Part shown: positions 59,780-64,000 of the stretch, piece by piece
Position numbering within the stretch: position 1 is the stretch's first letter
Layout of the letters: each line of letters starts with the position of its first letter
DNA from: Patescibacteria group bacterium
GTDB taxonomy: Bacteria > Patescibacteriota > Saccharimonadia > Saccharimonadales > Saccharimonadaceae
Assembly (NCBI GenBank): GCA_004322265.1
Contig: SCSZ01000012.1
Coordinates: 1-64,000, forward strand
Length of the DNA stretch: 64,000 bases
Direction of reading: 5' to 3'
Notes under the pieces: model-generated
Database searches by the model: none
The model's input: the letters and a program-made list of their open reading frames with translations, nothing else
What the model was told of the DNA's origin: nothing
Position numbers and translations under genes: made by a program

Positions 59780-60475
59780 CTATCCCCCAAATCGTCTATG
59801 ACGCTTACTGTATTCATCCAGTATATCAGTCACGTCAGCTTTTTTCATGTCTGGCCAAAACTTATCAAGAAAGAGTAGTTCACTGTATGGTGATCTCCAT
59901 AACATAAAGTTGCTCAGTCGCTTTTCACCGCTGGTTCGCACAATCAGATCAACCTCTGGGACTTCTGGGTGATATAGATTTTTCGTGATGAGTTCAGGCG
60001 TAATACTATCTGGGTCAATTTTTTGTTCAATAATATTTTTGATAGCCGTAACTACTTCCTGTTGACCACCGTAATTAAAGCAGACCGCGACCGTTGATTT
60101 CTGGCAATGTGCCGTTTGGCGCTCAACACTATCAATCGCATCACACATTTTCTTAGGTAATTTATCACGCGATCCAAGTACAACCAGACGCAAGTCATTT
60201 TCTAGAAGTAAATGGACATCAGTCTTAAATAAACGCATCATCAGGCCCATAAGATTACTGACTTCTTCTTTGGCACGATTCCAGTTCTCGGTTGAAAATG
60301 TATAAAGTGAAATAAATTTGACGCCTGCGTTAGCAGTATTTACGACGACATCTTTGAGCGCATCGTAACCTGCCAGATGACCTTCGTACGCTGGCAGACC
60401 GTGCTTTTTTGCCCAACGCCGATTACCATCAATAATAAACCCAATATGGCGTGGCAAAACGACTTCATCAGTCAT
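59780..60475 (-). CDS. uppS: Undecaprenyl diphosphate synthase
   Basis: The enzyme makes the C55 lipid carrier that MraY and MurG need. HIGFIIDGNRRWAKKHGLPAYEGHLAGYDALKDVV carries the catalytic Asp and family block. LYTFSTENWNRAKEEVSNLMGLM, VCFNYGGQQEVV and DLIVRTSGEKRLSNFMLWRSPYSELLF complete it. Length (231 aa) is normal. Its ATG overlaps the stop of frr (TAATG). Confidence 0.95.
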   Translation of the reverse strand: MTDEVVLPRHIGFIIDGNRRWAKKHGLPAYEGHLAGYDALKDVVVNTANAGVKFISLYTFSTENWNRAKEEVSNLMGLMMRLFKTDVHLLLENDLRLVVLGSRDKLPKKMCDAIDSVERQTAHCQKSTVAVCFNYGGQQEVVTAIKNIIEQKIDPDSITPELITKNLYHPEVPEVDLIVRTSGEKRLSNFMLWRSPYSELLFLDKFWPDMKKADVTDILDEYSKRHRRFGG

Positions 60476-61029
60476 TAGATTGTAAGAATATCCTTTTCTT
60501 TTGCCCTGAAAAGTTCGTCGATCTTCGTGTTATATACAGCCATGTCGTCATCAATACCCTTTTCAACACGCTTCACGTCATCTTCGGATAGTTCCTTGGC
60601 TTCTTTCATGCGTTTCGCTTCCTTGAGTGCGTCCTGACGAATCGTCCGGAGGGTGATGCGAGCATCCTCGACTTTTTCACCGGCTTGTTTAACAAGTAAT
60701 TTACGGCGATCCTCGGTGAGTGCAGGCACTGGAACACGGATTACTCGCCCATCATCACTTGGGTTAAACCCGAGCGACTGGTCAGCACGAATGGCCGCAC
60801 TAATTGCCTGGATATTACCTGGATCAAAAGGAGTTATTTGTAGGAGCTGTGCCTCCGGTGCAGTGATATTGGCCGCTTGGTTAAGCGGGAGGAGCGTCCC
60901 GTAGACTTCAACCTTGATACCATCGAGTTGACCTGGGTGTGCACGACCGGTGCGAATCTTTTTTAATTCCTCTTCAAAGTGAGCTACGGCTTGTTCAAAT
61001 TTCGTTTCAAATGGTTTAGTGTCAAACAT
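60475..61029 (-). CDS. frr: Ribosome recycling factor
   Basis: RRF splits post-termination ribosomes with EF-G. FEEELKKIRTGRAHPGQLDGIKVEVYGTLLPLNQAANITAPEAQLLQITPFDPG and GRVIRVPVPALTEDRRKLLVKQAGEKVEDARITLRTIRQDALK are the family hallmarks. Length (184 aa) is normal. A TATAAT box lies 8 nt before the ATG with only GAGG between, and a terminator separates it from tsf. Confidence 0.96.
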   Translation of the reverse strand: MFDTKPFETKFEQAVAHFEEELKKIRTGRAHPGQLDGIKVEVYGTLLPLNQAANITAPEAQLLQITPFDPGNIQAISAAIRADQSLGFNPSDDGRVIRVPVPALTEDRRKLLVKQAGEKVEDARITLRTIRQDALKEAKRMKEAKELSEDDVKRVEKGIDDDMAVYNTKIDELFRAKEKDILTI

Positions 61030-61045
61030 ATATCCTCATTATACC

Positions 61046-61068
61046 AAAAATCGCCCCTTTCGGAGCGA
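61046..61068 (-). terminator. Intrinsic terminator after tsf
   Basis: On the minus strand TCGCTCC-GAAA-GGGGCGA is followed by TTTTTGG. The stable GNRA-type tetraloop stem plus U5 is a good intrinsic terminator between tsf and frr. The frr -10 box begins a few bases later. Confidence 0.8.
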
Positions 61069-61090
61069 CTTAGTTGGTATGGAGTTGGAA

Positions 61091-61687
61091 TTATTCGTTC
61101 ACGCCGAGTTCAATACGTTTGAACTGACGAATGATGATGTTTTCACCCATCTTGCCAATATTCTCTTTCAGGAATGTTTCAACGGTCATTGAGTCATCCA
61201 TAATGTAGGCTTGATTAAGTAATACCTTGTCCGCAAAGTATTTTTTCACCTGACCTTCAACGATTTTGTCTGCCATTTCAGCAGGCTTACCGTCAGCAAT
61301 AACCTTCTCTTTTGCCTCACTGCGGACGCGCTCGAGTTCGTCGGCTGGGATATCAGCTTCAGAGATATAACGTGGAGACATTGATGCAATTTGAAGTGCA
61401 ATCGCGTGAGCAAACTCTTTGAATCCATCGGTGCGTGCAACAAAATCGGTTTCACAGTTAACTTCGACAAGCACACCAATACGTCCACCGTGGACATAGC
61501 TATCAATGATGCCTTCACGTGCTTCGCGATCGCTTTTTTTATCAGCCTTTGTCAGACCTTTTTTACGAAGGACTTCGAGTGCTTTATCAAAATTACCATC
61601 AGCCTCAGTCAGCGCTGTCTTGGCATCAGTTAGACCAATGCCAGTTAGTTCTTTTAGCTTTTTGATGTCATCAATAGATACGCTCAT
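61091..61687 (-). CDS. tsf: Elongation factor Ts
   Basis: EF-Ts exchanges GDP for GTP on EF-Tu. The UBA-like start DIKKLKELTGIGLTDAKTALTEADGNFDKALEVLRKKG is followed by the core IGVLVEVNCETDFVARTDGFKEFAHAIALQIA. TGIGLTDAK is a slight variant of the usual TGAGMMDCK. At 198 residues it is the short form with one core subdomain. It starts 2 bp after rpsB. Confidence 0.95.
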   Translation of the reverse strand: MSVSIDDIKKLKELTGIGLTDAKTALTEADGNFDKALEVLRKKGLTKADKKSDREAREGIIDSYVHGGRIGVLVEVNCETDFVARTDGFKEFAHAIALQIASMSPRYISEADIPADELERVRSEAKEKVIADGKPAEMADKIVEGQVKKYFADKVLLNQAYIMDDSMTVETFLKENIGKMGENIIIRQFKRIELGVNE

Positions 61688-61689
61688 TA

Positions 61690-62406
61690 TTATTTCTCCT
61701 CGCTCTGTGCCACTTTAACTGCCCCAAAGCCTTCTTTGACTGCTGCACCGACGTAGTCAAGAATTAATTGAACACCCTTGATTGCATCATCGTTACCGGG
61801 AATCACATAGTCAACAAGTGATGGGTCAGCGTTCGTATCAACGAGCGCAACTACTGGAATACCAAGTGTTCTTGCCTCTTTAATTGCATTCAGATCACCG
61901 ATAACATCGATAATAAAGACCGCACCTGGTTTGCCATTTAGATCCTTGATACCGCTGTATTTTGCGTTCAGCTCGTCAATTTCCTCTTGGAAACGTTGAA
62001 CTTCTAGTTTGTTGTAGCGCTTTTCGAGATCACCGCTGTCCATGCGCTTTTCAAGGTCTTTTAATTTCTTGATCTGGTTACCAACAGTAGCAACATTGGT
62101 AAGAATTCCACCTAACCAACGCTCAGTCACGTATGGTTGCTTCAGCGCTTCGGCTGTTTCTTTTACGATTTCCTTGGTGTGCTTCTTGGTACCAACAAAC
62201 AAAACTTGCTTGCCGCTGGCGATTACTTTTGTAATAAATGGTAACGCCTCGTCGAGACCCTCAACAGTCTTGGTTAGGTCAATGATGTGTGCATCCTGAC
62301 GTTTACTGTGAATGTACGGCGCCATTTTAGGGTGCCAACGGCTCGTTTTGTGTCCAAAATGAACACCGGCTTCGAGCAATGCCTTAATATCGACAGATAC
62401 TGCCAT
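61690..62406 (-). CDS. rpsB: 30S ribosomal protein S2
   Basis: It begins DIKALLEAGVHFGHKTSRWHPKMAPYIHSKRQDAHIIDLTKTVEGL, then VLFVGTKKHTKEIVKE and YVTERWLGGILTNVATV, the standard S2 sequence, and PGAVFIIDVIGDLNAIKEARTLGIPVVALVDTNADPSLVDYVIPGNDDAIKG. Length is 238 residues. A consensus ribosome site AAGGAG precedes the ATG. Its transcript has an 82-nt leader with a hairpin. Confidence 0.96.
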   Translation of the reverse strand: MAVSVDIKALLEAGVHFGHKTSRWHPKMAPYIHSKRQDAHIIDLTKTVEGLDEALPFITKVIASGKQVLFVGTKKHTKEIVKETAEALKQPYVTERWLGGILTNVATVGNQIKKLKDLEKRMDSGDLEKRYNKLEVQRFQEEIDELNAKYSGIKDLNGKPGAVFIIDVIGDLNAIKEARTLGIPVVALVDTNADPSLVDYVIPGNDDAIKGVQLILDYVGAAVKEGFGAVKVAQSEEK

Positions 62407-62488
62407 TAGTTTGTACTCCTTGTTTCCTCACCCTCGGCCCTGAAAATTCAGGAGTATGCCCAGGGTTGTGTCGTTAAAATATTGTTAC
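62407..62488 (-). promoter_or_regulatory. rpsB leader with hairpin, possible S2 autoregulatory site
   Basis: The leader holds CCTGAA-TT-TTCAGG, extended by outer pairing of ACCCT with AGGGT and GGGC with GCC. Then come GAGGAAAC and the ribosome site. Bacterial rpsB leaders are known to be bound by S2. Whether this structure serves that role is inferred from position only. Confidence 0.4.
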
Positions 62489-62494
62489 TCACTT

Positions 62495-62523
62495 ACTATA
62501 ACCCTTTAGTCGTGGAATTTCAA
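62495..62523 (-). promoter_or_regulatory. rpsB-tsf promoter
   Basis: TTGAAA (62518-62523), a 17-bp spacer and TATAGT (62495-62500) on the minus strand. It is separated from the divergent rpmE2 promoter by only 12 bp. Confidence 0.75.
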
Positions 62524-62535
62524 GGGGTATTACCC

Positions 62536-62564
62536 TAGACAAATCAATCAAAAACAGATACAAT
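62536..62564 (+). promoter_or_regulatory. rpmE2 promoter
   Basis: TAGACA (62536-62541), 17-bp spacer, TACAAT (62559-62564). The upstream ATG used in the ORF track lies within the -10 box, so the true start is the ATG at 62575. The transcript leader is only a few nucleotides. Confidence 0.7.
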
Positions 62565-62574
62565 GATTCAGATT

Positions 62575-62901
62575 ATGAAAACAAGTTTACACCCAACAGA
62601 TTACCGCCCCGTTGTCTTTTCTGACGACGTAGCTGGCTTTGCGTTCTTGACGCAGTCAACTGCACCAACCAATGAGACAATTAAATGGGAAGATGGTAAC
62701 GAATACCCTCTGATTAAGATGCATATCTCTTCAGCATCTCACCCCTACTTTACCGGTGAAGAAAAAATTATCGACACCGAAGGTCGAGTTGACCGTTACA
62801 AGGCTAAGTTCGCTGCTGCTGAGGCTCGTAAAGACCTGCTAGCCAGCAAAGCCAAGAAGGCTGCTGCTGTCAAAGCAAAAAGAGCTAACGAAGACAAATA
62901 G
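62575..62901 (+). CDS. rpmE2: 50S ribosomal protein L31, type B
   Basis: MKTSLHPTDYRPVVFSDDVAGFAFLTQST and WEDGNEYPLIKMHISSASHPYFTGEEKIIDTEGRVDRYKAKF match type B L31, which lacks the zinc-binding cysteines. A basic Ala/Lys tail extends the C-terminus (108 aa against about 85). The start was chosen from the promoter position, not the ORF track. Type B is often the low-zinc paralogue. Here it may be the only form. Confidence 0.92.
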   Translation: MKTSLHPTDYRPVVFSDDVAGFAFLTQSTAPTNETIKWEDGNEYPLIKMHISSASHPYFTGEEKIIDTEGRVDRYKAKFAAAEARKDLLASKAKKAAAVKAKRANEDK

Positions 62902-62909
62902 CTATATTC

Positions 62910-62940
62910 AAAGAGACTGCTTACCCGCAGTCTCTTTTTA
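62910..62940 (+). terminator. Intrinsic terminator after rpmE2
   Basis: AAAGAGACTGC / GCAGTCTCTTT stem with loop TTACCC, followed by TTTTA. It separates rpmE2 from prfA. Confidence 0.88.
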
Positions 62941-62961
62941 TATGTAATAATAAGAAGTGTT

Positions 62962-64000
62962 ATGGCAAAGATCAGTTTAAACATTGATGAGTTACAAGCC
63001 GAGAAGATCCAACTCGGCGAGTTTTTGGCGCGCCCCGATGCCTACGCCGATGATGACTACACTAGCAAGAACAAACGGTTCACCGAACTTGACGCAATCC
63101 TAGAGAAAGCTAACCGCCGCGCCACACTTGAGGCCCAATTAATTGAAGCTAAGGAACTGATGAGCGGTAGCGACGAACTCGCTGAAGTTGCTAAGCTTGA
63201 GGTGAATGATATTGAAAACGAGCTACAAAAAATTGAAGACGAACTATTCATTATGCTCGCACCGCGAGACCCTAATGACGAAAAAAACGTGATCATCGAA
63301 ATCCGCGCTGGTGCAGGTGGCGACGAAGCCAGTTTGTTTGCAGCTGAACTCTATCGTATGTACCTGCGTTATTGTGAAACACACAATCTACGAACCGAAA
63401 TGATTAGCGAAAGCGCCAACGATACAGGTGGATACAAGGAAGTTATTTTCAGTGTAAAGGGTGATGCACCGTACTCACAACTAAAATTCGAATCAGGCGT
63501 ACATCGTGTTCAACGAGTTCCATCGACCGAATCGCAAGGCCGTATTCATACGAGTACCGTTACGGTCGCAGTACTACCTGAGGCTGGCGAAACAGATATC
63601 GAGATACTACCAGGCGACCTAAAGATCGATATTTACCGCGCAAGTGGTCATGGTGGGCAATCAGTCAACACGACTGATAGTGCGGTTCGTATCACTCACC
63701 TACCAAGCGGCTTGGTCGTAACCAACCAGGATGAAAAATCACAGCTCAAGAATAAGGAGAAGGCAATGTCAGTCCTTCGTAGTCGACTCTTACAAATTAA
63801 ACTTGATGAAGAGCGTTCTAAACTTGACGCTGAGCGTCGTAATCTTATCGGTAGTGGTGATCGCAGTGAAAAAATCCGTACCTACAACTTCCCACAGGAC
63901 CGTATTACTGATCACCGTATAGGATATAGTCGCAGTAACATCCCCGGCGCAATGAACGGCGCTATTGAAGACATAATCGAGCACCTCCAAAGTTATGAAC
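62962..64000 (+). CDS. prfA: Peptide chain release factor 1, 3' part outside the window
   Basis: The gene runs off the right edge, so the ORF track lists only shadows of it. [28 protein letters not shown] opens the N-terminal helical domain. [29 protein letters not shown] and [17 protein letters not shown] follow, and [29 protein letters not shown] carries the GGQ. The anticodon-like PxT motif is seen as VPSTES. RF1 reads UAA and UAG. The last visible residues [22 protein letters not shown] belong to the C-terminal domain. Confidence 0.95.
   Translation, partial: MAKISLNIDELQAEKIQLGEFLARPDAYADDDYTSKNKRFTELDAILEKANRRATLEAQLIEAKELMSGSDELAEVAKLEVNDIENELQKIEDELFIMLAPRDPNDEKNVIIEIRAGAGGDEASLFAAELYRMYLRYCETHNLRTEMISESANDTGGYKEVIFSVKGDAPYSQLKFESGVHRVQRVPSTESQGRIHTSTVTVAVLPEAGETDIEILPGDLKIDIYRASGHGGQSVNTTDSAVRITHLPSGLVVTNQDEKSQLKNKEKAMSVLRSRLLQIKLDEERSKLDAERRNLIGSGDRSEKIRTYNFPQDRITDHRIGYSRSNIPGAMNGAIEDIIEHLQSYE

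Noticed and set aside
1-64000. tRNA, rRNA, CRISPR or integron arrays
   Set aside because: Intergenic spaces are mostly under 150 bp and none shows a cloverleaf, rRNA signature or regular repeat-spacer pattern.

Overview
The window looks like chromosome from a small, streamlined bacterium of the Candidate Phyla Radiation, most likely Saccharibacteria (TM7). This is an inference. The genes are densely packed on long single-strand runs. A peptidoglycan and division set is present (mraZ, rsmH, ftsL, ftsI, mraY, ftsW, murG, ftsQ, murD, a MurI-like racemase, FtsEX with a CHAP hydrolase), but little biosynthesis. L31 is the type B form, ProRS lacks the editing insertion, and many genes seem to be transcribed leaderless. 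TGA is used as a stop and prfB is present, so the UGA-glycine code of SR1/Gracilibacteria does not apply. I saw no rRNA, tRNA or CRISPR array.

Layout. Bases 1-550 hold the end of a C39-type peptidase-like gene. Bases about 582-5464 hold a compact, AT-rich filamentous-phage (inovirus-like) prophage, all on the minus strand. It encodes a putative ssDNA-binding-size protein, three tiny membrane proteins, a pIII-like adhesin, a pVI-like membrane protein, a Zot/pI ATPase, a 58-residue pVIII-like major coat protein missed by the ORF track, and an HUH replication protein. No secretin and no integrase are encoded. Bases 5496-13766 are the dcw division/cell-wall operon, with an MraZ operator built into its promoter.

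Bases 14018-32003 carry YvcK, a GH1 glycosidase, a PIF1-like helicase, a DUF4868/KwaB-like protein, RNase HI, small stress and metabolic genes, glyS, recO, a soluble histidine kinase/receiver pair, xseAB and a flippase-like membrane protein. Bases 32137-34947 (plus strand) carry a Trm11-like methyltransferase, an alpha/beta-hydrolase-like protein and rpmA. Bases 34979-40821 carry a receiver, an S41 protease, a PcsB-like hydrolase and ftsXE. Next comes a GC-rich Clp-N gene flanked by 21-bp inverted repeats, which looks like foreign DNA.

Bases 41718-52574 carry prfB, murI, murD, an M16 peptidase, secA, hpf, serS and a MacB-like ABC exporter. Bases 52717-62406 carry an FMN reductase, a His-rich orphan, lysS, greA, proS, a CPBP protease, rseP, uppS, frr, tsf and rpsB. 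The window closes with rpmE2 and a partial prfA.

The most notable items are the secretin-less filamentous prophage, the inverted-repeat Clp-N cassette, a 25-bp REP-like hairpin motif found at two distant sites, MraZ boxes inside the dcw promoter, and -10 boxes lying only 6-11 nt before many start codons.
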